NCBI GenBank assembly: GCA_900557405.1
Contig: USSF01000017.1
Span: 1-34,515 of the forward strand
Reading direction: 5' to 3'
Source of the DNA: an uncultured Prevotella sp.
GTDB taxonomy: Bacteria; Bacteroidota; Bacteroidia; Bacteroidales; Bacteroidaceae
DNA: 34,515 nt
Shown: in pieces, positions 7,576-16,069 of the stretch
How positions within the stretch are numbered: the first letter of the stretch is position 1
Layout of the letters: each line of letters opens with the position of its first letter
Position numbers and translations under genes: made by a program
The notes under the pieces: generated by a model
What the model was told of the DNA's origin: nothing
Database searches by the model: none
Seen by the model: the letters and a program-made list of their open reading frames with translations, nothing else

Positions 7576-9120
7576 CTATCCCTCCGCTTCATCAATCTTC
7601 TTTTCGCTTATAAGCTTCTGGTACATTGAGGGAGTCATGCCATTCACATTTTTGAAGGCACGTAGGAAATTGCTCGGCGAACTATAGCCGAGCGAGTTTG
7701 AAAGAGCCTGGATAGTGAGATGCCCGAAGTTAGTCTTGTCCTCCATCCTGCGGCACACCTCCCTGATGCGGTATTCATTGAGCAGGGTCTTGAAGTTCTT
7801 GTGGTATGTATTGTTTATCACCCACGACACGTAGCGCGTATTCGAACCAATCATCTGCGCCAGGGCAACAAGCGTGAAGTCGCTACGCGAAATAACGTCC
7901 ACATCGTCCATCACCGCCGTCACCTTCTGCAATATTCCGTCTATCTGCCCCTGCGTGAGCAATATATCGCTTGGCGTAGCCTCCTGGGAATCCCCTTCCA
8001 TATCCGTTTTTTCCTTTTTCTCCGACTTCACGGCATGTGCAGGACAGCCCCCGACAGGGGGTTCCCCTCCGTGCTGCCTTATCTTCTGCGACACCTGTGC
8101 TGCAATCACAAGTTCCCTGTTCTTGCTTATCACAAGACGGTATGCGCGTTTCAGACTCCTGTTCTTCATCACTATAACGACGAACAGTATTATCAACACC
8201 ACAACAAACGCCCCACAGACAATGATAAACTGCCACTGTCTGTATACGGTGGTATTGAGCGCCCTTATGTCGTCCCGGTTCGTCTTCCCCTCAAACTTCA
8301 CTATCCTGTTGTCGATATCCTTTATCTGCTGCTTTGCAATCCTCGCATTGAACGCGGAATCCGCCATCCTCCGATACATATTCCCCTTCATCGAGTCGCC
8401 CGCCGCATTATATACGTCGCGAAGCAACTCATAATACGTCTCCTTCCACAGTTTCCTGTTGCTGACCTGCGCCGACCTCCGGTATTCCTCGCAGCATCTC
8501 AGCGCCTCATCGGTATTGTTTTTCTGAATCTGGATATACACCATCAGTCCGTATACCGACTGAAGATATTTCATGTCGAGCCGATGCTTCTTCACACACT
8601 CTATCGCGAGGCGGAACAGATTCTCCGCCCTGTCGTTTTTCTTTTCGAGAAAACATATCAGACCTCCGTTATACAATATATAATACTGCTTCATGTCCTC
8701 GCTTTCATGTGGCAGCCGCTGCTGCAGACGGTAGTATTTCCGTGCCATATCGAGATTCATGGCAAAGGCATAGCTGGTTGCCAGATACGAAGCACACATT
8801 CCCTGCATCACCTTGTCGCCCGCATTATCCGCCCTTTCGTAGCACATTCCGAAATAATAGAGGGCGCGCTCCATGTCGTTCATCCTCACGTATACCATGC
8901 CCAGATTGTAGAGTCCCTTCGTGTATGTCTGCGCATCGTCCTGCTCCTTCGCCTCTTTCATGGCACTGATAAAGGATGCTGTCGCCTCCATGTAATGCTC
9001 GTTTTCATAGAGCGCCTTGCCTTTTCCGAGCTGTCTTATTGCTTCCTTGCATTCTTTTGCATTACACAAAAGTGATGCAAAAACAAGAGAAACAATAACA
9101 ATAAAATATCTAAAACCCAT
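7576..9120 (-). CDS. TPR-transmembrane-AraC type transcription regulator
   Basis: This is a 514-residue membrane-tethered regulator. A signal/anchor segment (residues about 2-20) is followed by tetratricopeptide-like helices (about 25-260), presumably in the periplasm. A single transmembrane segment (about 300-323, VCGAFVVVLIILFVVIVM) leads to a cytosolic C-terminal AraC-type double helix-turn-helix (about 405-510; IQALSNSLGYSSPSNFLRAFK is the second helix-turn-helix). A polar linker of about 60 residues joins the membrane segment to the DNA-binding part. The start was placed at the ATG at 9120. A longer frame opening with TTG at 9171 is rejected because that TTG is the -33 element of the gene's own promoter. 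It diverges from the secreted-protein operon at 9297, which it may control; that is inference. The signal sensed is unknown. Confidence 0.87.
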   Translation of the reverse strand: MGFRYFIVIVSLVFASLLCNAKECKEAIRQLGKGKALYENEHYMEATASFISAMKEAKEQDDAQTYTKGLYNLGMVYVRMNDMERALYYFGMCYERADNAGDKVMQGMCASYLATSYAFAMNLDMARKYYRLQQRLPHESEDMKQYYILYNGGLICFLEKKNDRAENLFRLAIECVKKHRLDMKYLQSVYGLMVYIQIQKNNTDEALRCCEEYRRSAQVSNRKLWKETYYELLRDVYNAAGDSMKGNMYRRMADSAFNARIAKQQIKDIDNRIVKFEGKTNRDDIRALNTTVYRQWQFIIVCGAFVVVLIILFVVIVMKNRSLKRAYRLVISKNRELVIAAQVSQKIRQHGGEPPVGGCPAHAVKSEKKEKTDMEGDSQEATPSDILLTQGQIDGILQKVTAVMDDVDVISRSDFTLVALAQMIGSNTRYVSWVINNTYHKNFKTLLNEYRIREVCRRMEDKTNFGHLTIQALSNSLGYSSPSNFLRAFKNVNGMTPSMYQKLISEKKIDEAEG

Positions 9121-9141
9121 AATTCTGCCAAATTTGTTCCA

Positions 9142-9171
9142 CAAAAGTAATAATTTTGTTTCTTTTTTCAA
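9142..9171 (-). promoter_or_regulatory. Promoter of the TPR-AraC regulator
   Basis: On the minus strand TACTTTTG (9142-9149) has a TTG (9169-9171) 19 nt upstream. It leaves a leader of only about 15 nt before the ATG at 9120 and so fixes the start codon choice. Confidence 0.7.
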
Positions 9172-9222
9172 AAACAGAAACCATAAATATCTTCTTTTCT
9201 CGCATTTTTCCTACCAACTCAT

Positions 9223-9230
9223 TAATTTTG
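9223..9230 (+). promoter_or_regulatory. Promoter (-7 box) of the secreted-protein operon
   Basis: TAATTTTG fits TAnnTTTG and lies 66 nt before the ATG at 9297. No clean TTG is seen at the right distance, so this promoter may need an activator. The divergently encoded AraC-type protein is the obvious candidate. Confidence 0.5.
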
Positions 9231-9296
9231 CAAAGGAAATCGAAAATATGCGATACATCGGAATCGCTTCGTTAAACAAACTAAAACACAAGGCGT

Positions 9297-11294
9297 ATGA
9301 GAAGGAACTTATTTTACGCACTATTTGCATTAAGTCTTGCAACAGCAAATGCGGCCACAGGAAACACAATGGTATTGCCGCAGTCAAACAACCAAGCTCT
9401 ACAGATTGTAAACCAGAAGAAGGAGCTTCCACAGGCAGTGAAGGAATTCCTCGCAACACCAGTAGGAAGGAATTTCACGGCCGAGCAGGTATTGGCGGCA
9501 TACAACAATGCCTGCCGTATAATGAAGGCTGAGAGCGGGAACATCGTTTCGGAGACGAAAATCGACGAGGACTTCTCCAAGCTGACAGCCGGTTCGGAGG
9601 ATGCTCCCGACGCAACGAACATAGCTGAAAGCATGGACAATTTCACCAAACAGCCGGGTTGGGGCTCGTTCCTCACCTACCAGGCCGGCGGAAAGGCTTT
9701 CCTCGGATTCGACGAAGTGGGCGACGGAGGCCCTGGCTACCTGATGTCTCCAGCCCTCGACCTGAGAGACAACGACGGCGTGTTCAAGGTGACATTCAGG
9801 GTGAAGAACGCCAATCCCAACGCCCAGGACCAGGGATTGCAGTATTTCATCATGAACGATGACCCCGACAAGAATAAGAAAAGCATAATCCAGGCTGCCA
9901 CCCTGCCTATGACCACCGAATGGAAAGACCTGGAACTGGTGCTCGACGGCGGAGTGCAATACACATCCGTCATGTTCTTCGGATGGCAGGGAAAGGTGCT
10001 TGTGGACAATCTGAAGATAGAGAAGCTCACTTATCCTCTGTCAAAGCCCGCCAACCTGCAGTTCAAGGCTACGGGCGGCGGTGAGATTACAGCCACTTGG
10101 GACGCTGTAGATGGGGCTTCGCAATACTACGTAGAGCTAATAGACAACGACTTCCAGGGCGAAATCACTACAGGCAACGAGAACGTAGCAGCCACGGCAA
10201 CCGTATCGGAGAATACCGCAAAACTATCATGCGCAGTAAACCCTTCGCACAAATATACGGTATGTGTAACAGCCATGAACGGCAACGACAAGTCGTTCAT
10301 GGTAAAGAAGACCCAAGAGCTGAGCGTAGCCAAGATTGACGCTCCCGTGGCAACGGCAGCCACCGATGTATCCACATCCGGATTCACAGCCAACTGGGAA
10401 ACTTCGCAGTATGCCGCCAACTACAAGCTGACTTTCGTACGCACCCACACCGCCACAGCCGACGGCGAAGCGCTGACATACATCGACGACGACTTCTTGC
10501 AGATTCCATACGAGATGGGAACACCGGAAGCAACGATACAGTCAAAGGACATGAAGACCGCGGTGAGCCTCGACGACCTGTTCAAGACTCCAGGATGGTC
10601 TACCCTGCTCGGCATAGGCTTCACGGGCGGATTCGGTATAACGAATATGTATGAGAGCTACGGACTGCCAGGAGCGCTGTTCGGTCCGGTTGCCGACTTC
10701 ACCATCGGCGAGGGCAAAGCAAGAATCAGCGGAACAGCAATGACACTCGTGGACGATGCGCAGGTGAAGGTGGGGTTCGGAACACTGGGCGCCGGCAACA
10801 AGATTACATTCAACGAGGGTGCAAAGACAATTGAGATTTCAAAGGCAGGCAGCCAGTTCGACGTGGAAGTGACCGGCGGAAGCAAAGACTCCCGACTCAT
10901 CTTCCAGATAATCGATGCTGCAGAAGGCGGCGACGTGGTGGTATTCAACAACCTCAAATCCTCCGCCACACTGAAGAAGGACGACTGCTACACACTGCCT
11001 CACAACGTTGTCACCCTGCCCTACGACGCCACTTCATACAAGATGGAGGTTCCGTTCACAGGCAACGACAAGTTTGAATACTACCTCACGGGAAGCTTCG
11101 GCAAGACGACAAGCCCGCAGTCGAACTCCATTACGGTGTACTCTCCTGAGGCTACCGCCATCAGCGGCGTCTATACCGATTGCAGCGACAAACCGGTGTA
11201 TACCACGCTCGACGGAATGCGCATGAGCGCCCCGACACAGCACGGCATCTATATCGTGAAGAAGGGCGGCAAGACATTCAAGGTAATGAAATAA
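9297..11294 (+). CDS. Secreted FnIII/jelly-roll protein with C-terminal sorting-like end
   Basis: This is a 665-residue exported protein of unknown specific function. A signal peptide (ALSLATANAA, cleavage near residue 20) is followed by a conserved-looking helical stretch (about 45-80). Next come a first jelly-roll domain (about 90-240, with GPGYLMSPALDLRDN and a VDNLKIEKL end) and two fibronectin-III-like repeats (about 243-335 and 345-440, with TATWDAVDGASQYYVEL and GFTANWETSQYAANYKLTF). A second jelly-roll-like region (about 445-590) comes before the last 45 residues, which end YTTLDGMRMSAPTQHGIYIV plus a lysine-rich tail. That end matches three other proteins in this window and looks like a short type IX-type sorting signal. 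It is first in an operon with the Omp28-like gene 19 nt downstream, and divergent from the TPR-AraC regulator. Confidence 0.85.
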   Translation: MRRNLFYALFALSLATANAATGNTMVLPQSNNQALQIVNQKKELPQAVKEFLATPVGRNFTAEQVLAAYNNACRIMKAESGNIVSETKIDEDFSKLTAGSEDAPDATNIAESMDNFTKQPGWGSFLTYQAGGKAFLGFDEVGDGGPGYLMSPALDLRDNDGVFKVTFRVKNANPNAQDQGLQYFIMNDDPDKNKKSIIQAATLPMTTEWKDLELVLDGGVQYTSVMFFGWQGKVLVDNLKIEKLTYPLSKPANLQFKATGGGEITATWDAVDGASQYYVELIDNDFQGEITTGNENVAATATVSENTAKLSCAVNPSHKYTVCVTAMNGNDKSFMVKKTQELSVAKIDAPVATAATDVSTSGFTANWETSQYAANYKLTFVRTHTATADGEALTYIDDDFLQIPYEMGTPEATIQSKDMKTAVSLDDLFKTPGWSTLLGIGFTGGFGITNMYESYGLPGALFGPVADFTIGEGKARISGTAMTLVDDAQVKVGFGTLGAGNKITFNEGAKTIEISKAGSQFDVEVTGGSKDSRLIFQIIDAAEGGDVVVFNNLKSSATLKKDDCYTLPHNVVTLPYDATSYKMEVPFTGNDKFEYYLTGSFGKTTSPQSNSITVYSPEATAISGVYTDCSDKPVYTTLDGMRMSAPTQHGIYIVKKGGKTFKVMK

Positions 11295-11313
11295 TCAAAA
11301 TGGAAAATATGAT

Positions 11314-13173
11314 ATGCTTATGACAAAGTTCATTAAGAGTATCGCAAGAGTAGCAGCATGCATGTGCCTCTGGGCTTCGGCCTCAGGCGCAGCGCATGCT
11401 GCCACTTTGCATTTCGGTCCCTGCGAGGGGCAGACAAGCACGAAGGGATACGGCAAGACGGGCAACGGCACCATCTCTGCCGCAGTGGTAATACCAAAGG
11501 AACAGCTCGCCAAATATGCCGGCGCAAGGATAAAGGGAGTGCGCATCGCACTGATTACAACCGAGGGCATGACCGACCTGTGCGGATGGGTGAGGACATC
11601 GCTCACGGACAAGGACATCGACTCCACTCCGGTGGCGGCGCCACAGACGGGATGGAGCGAGATACTGTTCGACAAAGCGGGCACGGTCAGTGGGAATGAA
11701 GACCTCGTCGTGGGCTATTCCTTCAAGCAGGAACTGACAGTGAAGTGCATGTCAGTGGCTGGCCCCACAGACAAAGGCGGCTACTGGATAGCCAAGGACG
11801 GCGGATGGACGGACAAGAGCGGAGACAAGCTCGGTTCGCTCGGCATCGAACTGGTCATTGAAGGCGACAACGTGCCGGCAGCGGACCTTGCGCTGACAAA
11901 TACCTCGTTTGACGAAATCACGGAGTTCGGCAACACATACAATGCGCGTTTCATCGTGCAGAATTTCTCAAACTCCGTGCTTAAAGGCTACCGCTATGTA
12001 TGCAAGATACAGGATAAGACCGTTGCAGAGGGCAGCGTGGATAAGACGATAGGCAGCTTCTGGCGCGACACCGTGAAGCTGGCGATAGCGTCGGACGCTG
12101 TGGCGAAGGGCGTGAGAATCCCCGTTTCGCTCGAAGTTTCCGCCGACGGCGACGGTTATCCGGCCGACAACAGCGCCACCTTATATATGTCTACCTACGA
12201 TGATACGAACACGAAGTATTTCCACAACGTGCTGCTCGAAGAGTTCAGCACGGAGGAATGCGGCAACTGTCCGCGCGCCATCAACACCATAGAACAGTGT
12301 ATGGAACAGGGCTACGACAAGAGCGTGATACAAGTGACCCACCATGCGGGCTACGACTACGACTTCCTTTCCACTCCAGACGACAAGACAATGTTGTGGT
12401 TCTATGGCGAGGATGGCAGCTTTGCACCCGCAGCGATGCTCGACCGCCTGAGCGACCCCATCTGCAAGCAGATTCTGTCGGGCAAGGTGGGTACTCCCGT
12501 GATGTCCGTGGCATACGCCAACACCTTCGCTCCGGCTCTGAAATACATGACCGGGCGCCCTGCCTTCGTTGGTGTGACGCCCACTTGTCAGTATGATGCC
12601 GCCACAAGGAAACTCGAAATCACGGTGGATGTGGAGAAGGACGAGGTATTCGACGCACAGAGTCTCTCGCCGCTCCTCACGGTGTATATCGTGCAGGACA
12701 GCATTCTGCACCATCACCAGGCAGGCTATTCATCGGATACATTCAAGCACCGCCACGTTTACCGTGCCAGCGTGACGCCGCTCTTCGGCGAAGCACTGAC
12801 ATGGGACGGCAACAAGGCACAGGCTAAATACACCTACACGCTGCCCGACTCCATAGAGTCGTCGCTTTTCCGGGAACCTCAATACACCAAGTCGGTGGCT
12901 ATCAATCCGCGCGACGTGGAGGTTGTGGCATTCGTCAGCAAATACAATGCCGATGATCCGTGCGACTGCACCGTGTTCAACTCCGGTGTCTACCGTCTGA
13001 AGAAGGATATCCCCTCCTCCATCGGTATTGTGGAAAGCGACAGCAAGGTGGTATCAACCGAATACTACTCCCTCGACGGCATCCGCTCCAACACTGTCCC
13101 CAGGAGCGGAATGTATATCCGACGGGTGAGATTCAGCGACGGGTCGGAAAAGACAATAAAGATGGTCCGCTGA
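11314..13173 (+). CDS. Secreted Omp28-like protein with thioredoxin-like CxxC motif
   Basis: This is a 619-residue exported protein. After a signal peptide (ASASGAAHA) come beta-rich regions (about 30-190 and 195-295). A segment resembling the Omp28/thioredoxin-like family follows: VLLEEFSTEECGNCPRA near residue 307-323, with the paired cysteines spaced CxxC as in redox proteins, then IQVTHHAGY and a long extension. Whether the cysteines are catalytic is not known. The last 45 residues end YYSLDGIRSNTVPRSGMYI plus a basic tail, the sorting-like end shared with three other proteins here. The ATG at 11314 is followed by another at 11320 (two codons later), and either could be used. It follows the FnIII/jelly-roll gene by 19 nt and is cotranscribed with it. 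Confidence 0.82.
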   Translation: MLMTKFIKSIARVAACMCLWASASGAAHAATLHFGPCEGQTSTKGYGKTGNGTISAAVVIPKEQLAKYAGARIKGVRIALITTEGMTDLCGWVRTSLTDKDIDSTPVAAPQTGWSEILFDKAGTVSGNEDLVVGYSFKQELTVKCMSVAGPTDKGGYWIAKDGGWTDKSGDKLGSLGIELVIEGDNVPAADLALTNTSFDEITEFGNTYNARFIVQNFSNSVLKGYRYVCKIQDKTVAEGSVDKTIGSFWRDTVKLAIASDAVAKGVRIPVSLEVSADGDGYPADNSATLYMSTYDDTNTKYFHNVLLEEFSTEECGNCPRAINTIEQCMEQGYDKSVIQVTHHAGYDYDFLSTPDDKTMLWFYGEDGSFAPAAMLDRLSDPICKQILSGKVGTPVMSVAYANTFAPALKYMTGRPAFVGVTPTCQYDAATRKLEITVDVEKDEVFDAQSLSPLLTVYIVQDSILHHHQAGYSSDTFKHRHVYRASVTPLFGEALTWDGNKAQAKYTYTLPDSIESSLFREPQYTKSVAINPRDVEVVAFVSKYNADDPCDCTVFNSGVYRLKKDIPSSIGIVESDSKVVSTEYYSLDGIRSNTVPRSGMYIRRVRFSDGSEKTIKMVR

Positions 13174-13225
13174 CGGGATTACTACAATTGCAGTAGTCTA
13201 CAAAAAGACACCCTACAGAAATAAA

Positions 13226-13267
13226 GAACGGGTAAAGCCTTTCCCTTTCAGAAGGCTTTACCCGTTC
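13226..13267 (+). terminator. Hairpin terminator after the secreted-protein operon
   Basis: A perfect 16-bp stem (GAACGGGTAAAGCCTT at 13226-13241 with its complement at 13252-13267) has a 10-nt loop and lies 53 nt past the stop. The following T content is modest (TCATTATTAATATTT). Confidence 0.75.
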
Positions 13268-13345
13268 TCATTATTAATATTTACAACCTACAACACATTA
13301 TCAGTAATCCTTGTCTACTCGTATCTCGTCAACTCGTCAACTTCT

Positions 13346-13462
13346 AAAAAAAAAGTTTTTCTTTTTTTACCCTCACACCCTCACTTTCCGTCTGAAACGC
13401 CCTGTTTATCGGGGTTTCAAGTGTGAGGGTAAGTGTGAGGGCAAATTTTCTCCCCTCACACC
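13346..13462. repeat. CCCTCAC-armed imperfect palindrome, copy A
   Basis: The copy consists of an A-run/T-run start (13346-13367), a left arm ACCCTCACACCCTCAC (13369-13384), a core AACGCCCTGTTTATCGGGG (13396-13414) and a right arm of GTGTGAGGG-type units (13421-13441). One more CCCTCACACC lies at 13453-13462. The reverse complement of 29057-29161 has the same order of parts and an identical 19-nt core. It lies in a 600-nt intergenic gap with no gene. The gap also holds the palindromes CGTTTAAACG (13515-13524) and GCATGTC-CTC-GACATGC (13580-13596). Confidence 0.8.
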
Positions 13463-13601
13463 ATAATCCGTCTTATGCTATACGCTTAATTTGCTGACTC
13501 TTAATTTTTTAAGTCGTTTAAACGTTATCAAAAACGAGAACATAGAACAGGACACCCTAATTATTAACACTCAAGTTTCGCATGTCCTCGACATGCTGTC
13601 A

Positions 13602-13716
13602 GTAAACGAGTTGACGAGTTGACAAGGAGATTAGCCTTACCGGTTCAAGCCTTGCAAACAACGATTTTCAAGAAAAGCAAATTTCCTTATTTACTCGTAT
13701 CTTGTCTACTTGTCTA
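13602..13716. repeat. Inverted-end element of about 105 bp, copy 1 (degenerate)
   Basis: The left end GAGTTGACAAGGAGATTAG and the right end TTTACTCGTATCTTGTCTAC are imperfect inverted repeats. The interior is alignable to the reverse complement of 28231-28337 (ATTTTCAAG shared near the right side). It holds no open frame. Confidence 0.6.
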
Positions 13717-13750
13717 CTGCCAGAGCAAGTTTCAAACTTGCGAAAGTTCA
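13683..13750. repeat. Dispersed repeat, copy related to 57-135
   Basis: It contains CGTATCTTGTCT, TGCCAGAGCAAGT and the palindrome GCAAGTTTCAAACTTGC (13725-13741). It overlaps the right end of the 13602-13716 element and lies just past the histidine kinase stop, where its palindrome may serve as a weak 3' hairpin. Confidence 0.75.
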
Positions 13751-13772
13751 ATAATATTGACTTTCAATCTGT

Positions 13773-15188
13773 TTATTTTCTCAGTGTGAAGGAGAAGACA
13801 AGACCGGAGGTTTCGCCGTTCTTGACGCTGATTGCGCCGCCATGCAGGAGCACGGCGTTCTTGACGATGGCAAGACCGAGACCCGTGCCGCCCATCTTCC
13901 TGCTTCTGCCCTTGTCCACACGGTAGAAGCGTTCGAAGATACGGGCGAGGTGCTCATAAGGCACACCCACACCATTGTCGCTGAACGTGAAATGCCATTT
14001 GCCGTCCTCCCCGTCATTGGCGCTGAGCGTTATCGTGGTGCCCGTTCCGGCGTAGGCGATGGCGTTGTCAGTCAGATTGCGGAACACGCTGTATAGGAGC
14101 GAGTGGTTGCCCTTCACGATGATACCTGTGGGGAGTTTGTTCACGAACGTCATGCTGTTCTCCTCCATCTGCAGGGCTGTCTCCTTCTGTATGTTGGCCA
14201 CAATCTGCGATATGTCCACGGTATCGAAATCCGTGAGCATGTCGGAGGCGTCATCCATACGGTTGAGCGTAGATATGTCGCGAAGCAGCGACGTGAGCCT
14301 CTGTGCCTGAGCGTAGCAGCGCTGCATGAACTGGTGCCTCATCTCCTCATTGATGTTGGGGTTGTCGAGGATGGTCTCCAGATAGCCCTGTATGCTCGCC
14401 ACGGGAGTCTTCAGCTCGTGGGCGATGTTCTGCGTGAGCTGGCGCTTCAGTATGCTCTGTTCGCGCTTGGTATGCTGCAGACGCTTGTATATCTTGATTA
14501 TCTTCTCGGCAATCTCGCCCAGTTCGTCGTCGGGGAAATCAATGAGGTCTTCAGTCTCGAGACTCTCGTTGTGGTCGGCGCGGCTGGCAAAGGTGCGCAG
14601 TTTCATCACGTTCATACCGAGGCGCCGCGTGAAGCGGTAGAGCGTCACGGTGAGCAGCACCATGGCGATGAGAGCGAACCATACGTAGTGTTGGTCGGTG
14701 CGCAGCGTGCGCGCCAGACTGTCGTTGTATGGCAGTGCGGTCCTGATTATGAAGCGCTGGCGGGGGAAACTTGTGGCTGAGTAGAAATACGACTGTCCCA
14801 TGGTGGAGCTCTTGCGGTCGATGTCGTAGCCGGAGCCCTGGCGCAGGGCCTGGCGCACCTCGTCTCTGCCAAGGTGGTTCTCCAGTCTGGCGTAGTCCTT
14901 GTATTTGTTGTCGAATATCACGCGGCCCTTCATGTCTATCACGGTCACGCGCATGTCCGGCTCATAGTGATCCTTCACGTATGCGTCGATGGCTTTCTCC
15001 GTCATGTTCCTGTTCATGGCGAGAACCTCCGCCATACGCTCGTTGTAGTCCTGCAGACGCGTGTCGAGCACGTCAATCTTGTATCGTTTCTCCCTGTCGT
15101 GCTGGAAAACGATAAACGAAACGGCGAAGAGCAGGAAAATCGCCATTACACCGAGATACAGTTTTGTGCCTACTGATGATCTTACCAT
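13773..15188 (-). CDS. Sensor histidine kinase, PhoR-like
   Basis: This 471-residue membrane kinase autophosphorylates on a histidine and passes the phosphate to the response regulator encoded just upstream. Transmembrane segments lie at about 10-29 and 168-186, enclosing a periplasmic sensor domain of about 135 residues. A HAMP-like linker follows. The dimerisation H-box is QNIAHELKTP with His257. The ATP-binding domain shows the N-box NLTDNAIAYA (371-380), the G1 box SDNGVGVP (403-410), an F-box and the G2 box GGTGLGLA (433-440), so all catalytic parts are intact. It starts 18 nt after the response-regulator stop, so the pair forms an operon. The signal is not evident. The similarity is to the PhoR/generic Bacteroidota class rather than to RprX. 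Confidence 0.92.
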   Translation of the reverse strand: MVRSSVGTKLYLGVMAIFLLFAVSFIVFQHDREKRYKIDVLDTRLQDYNERMAEVLAMNRNMTEKAIDAYVKDHYEPDMRVTVIDMKGRVIFDNKYKDYARLENHLGRDEVRQALRQGSGYDIDRKSSTMGQSYFYSATSFPRQRFIIRTALPYNDSLARTLRTDQHYVWFALIAMVLLTVTLYRFTRRLGMNVMKLRTFASRADHNESLETEDLIDFPDDELGEIAEKIIKIYKRLQHTKREQSILKRQLTQNIAHELKTPVASIQGYLETILDNPNINEEMRHQFMQRCYAQAQRLTSLLRDISTLNRMDDASDMLTDFDTVDISQIVANIQKETALQMEENSMTFVNKLPTGIIVKGNHSLLYSVFRNLTDNAIAYAGTGTTITLSANDGEDGKWHFTFSDNGVGVPYEHLARIFERFYRVDKGRSRKMGGTGLGLAIVKNAVLLHGGAISVKNGETSGLVFSFTLRK

Positions 15189-15206
15189 AAGTCCCGGTCC
15201 TCCCTT

Positions 15207-15896
15207 TTATGCGTCGAAATAATATCCGAATCCCAGTCGGGTGACGATACACTTGGAGAATCTGCCGATCTTCTTCCTCAGTCGGGTGATGTTCACGTCC
15301 ACCGTACGGTCGAGCACGAGCACGTCCTTGGGCCAGATGCGGTCGATGAGTTCCTGGCGCGAGAACACCCTGCCGCGCTCGTCGAGCAGCAGATGCAGGA
15401 TTTCAAACTCCGTCTTGGTGAACGGAATGTCCTCGCCGTCGATGCTGACGCTCTTTTTGTCGAGATTCAGCACCAGTCCCTGATACGACACGATGTTGCT
15501 CGGCTGCACGCCTTCCTTCTCCTTCGTGCGGCGCAACACGGCGCGCACCCTCACCATCACTTCCCTGATGGAGAAGGGTTTGGAGATATAGTCGTCTGCC
15601 CCCAGGTTGAATCCCGTCACGGTGTCGTTTTCCGTGTCCTTCGCCGTGAGGAAGATGATAGGTATTCCTGCCGTCAAGGGGTTTTCCTTGAGTCTTTTGG
15701 CGAGGGCGAAGCCCGACATGCCGCCCATCATCACGTCGAGCAGCAGAAGGTCGAATTTCTCTATTCCCATTTCCAGTGCCTCCTCGGCTGAATTCGCCGT
15801 TTCCACATTGTAACCCTCGGTTTCGAGGTTGAACTTGAGAATCTCACAAAGGTCCTGTTCGTCGTCGACCACTAAGATATGACTGTTTGTTTCCAT
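15207..15896 (-). CDS. OmpR/PhoB-family response regulator
   Basis: This is a 229-residue DNA-binding response regulator. The receiver domain (about 5-120) has the acidic pair Asp11-Asp12, the phosphoacceptor Asp54 (LLLLDVMMGGM), Thr84 (IFLTAKD) and Lys106 (ISKPFS). The C-terminal winged helix (about 130-229) has the typical LTKTEFEILHLL-like core (here FTKTEFEILHLL) and DRTVDVNITRLRKKIG as the recognition region. It is the first gene of the operon with the histidine kinase and is transcribed from two predicted promoters (15926-15933 and 16039-16069). The targets are unknown. Its receiver resembles PhoB/PhoP-type regulators more than RprY. Confidence 0.93.
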   Translation of the reverse strand: METNSHILVVDDEQDLCEILKFNLETEGYNVETANSAEEALEMGIEKFDLLLLDVMMGGMSGFALAKRLKENPLTAGIPIIFLTAKDTENDTVTGFNLGADDYISKPFSIREVMVRVRAVLRRTKEKEGVQPSNIVSYQGLVLNLDKKSVSIDGEDIPFTKTEFEILHLLLDERGRVFSRQELIDRIWPKDVLVLDRTVDVNITRLRKKIGRFSKCIVTRLGFGYYFDA

Positions 15897-15925
15897 TTCT
15901 TCTGTATATTTCTATTATCCGCCGG

Positions 15926-15933
15926 CAAAGTTA
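15926..15933 (-). promoter_or_regulatory. Proximal promoter (-7 box) of the two-component operon
   Basis: TAACTTTG on the minus strand lies about 30 nt before the response-regulator ATG. No TTG is seen at 19-21 nt upstream, so it may be weak or activator-dependent. Confidence 0.5.
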
Positions 15934-15979
15934 CGGCAAGCGTTCTTCATACGTATTACAGCGATATTACATTGCTGTT

Positions 15980-16025
15980 ACATGCATGATGATGCCTGCC
16001 GACACATGCATGATGATGCCTGCCG
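15980..16025. repeat. Direct repeat, 22 bp twice with 2-bp spacing
   Basis: The 22-nt sequence at 15980-16001 (beginning ACATGCATGATGATGCC) is repeated exactly at 16004-16025. It lies in the predicted leader between the two promoters of the two-component operon and includes the self-complementary CATGCATG. Confidence 0.85.
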
Positions 16026-16038
16026 TATTCCGACGATG

Positions 16039-16069
16039 CAAATATACGGAATAATTGTGGAGTTGACAA
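16039..16069 (-). promoter_or_regulatory. Distal promoter of the two-component operon
   Basis: On the minus strand TATATTTG (16039-16046) has a TTG (16067-16069) 20 nt upstream, a full consensus match. The TTG falls inside a GTTGACAAGTGGAC-type dispersed repeat. The transcript would carry a leader of about 135 nt containing the direct repeat at 15980-16025. Confidence 0.65.

Noticed and set aside
7720..9075. Plus-strand open frame of 451 codons opposite the TPR-AraC gene
   Set aside because: It is a shadow of the regulator's reading frame, with no recognisable domain and an unlikely His/Arg-rich composition.
9121..9171. TTG start 17 codons upstream for the TPR-AraC regulator
   Set aside because: The TTG coincides with the -33 element of the gene's promoter, and the -7 box lies inside the supposed coding region.
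15207..15896. Naming the two-component pair rprY/rprX
   Set aside because: The receiver (ILVVDDEQDLCEILKFNLE) looks PhoB-like and unlike what I recall of RprY, so no symbol is given.
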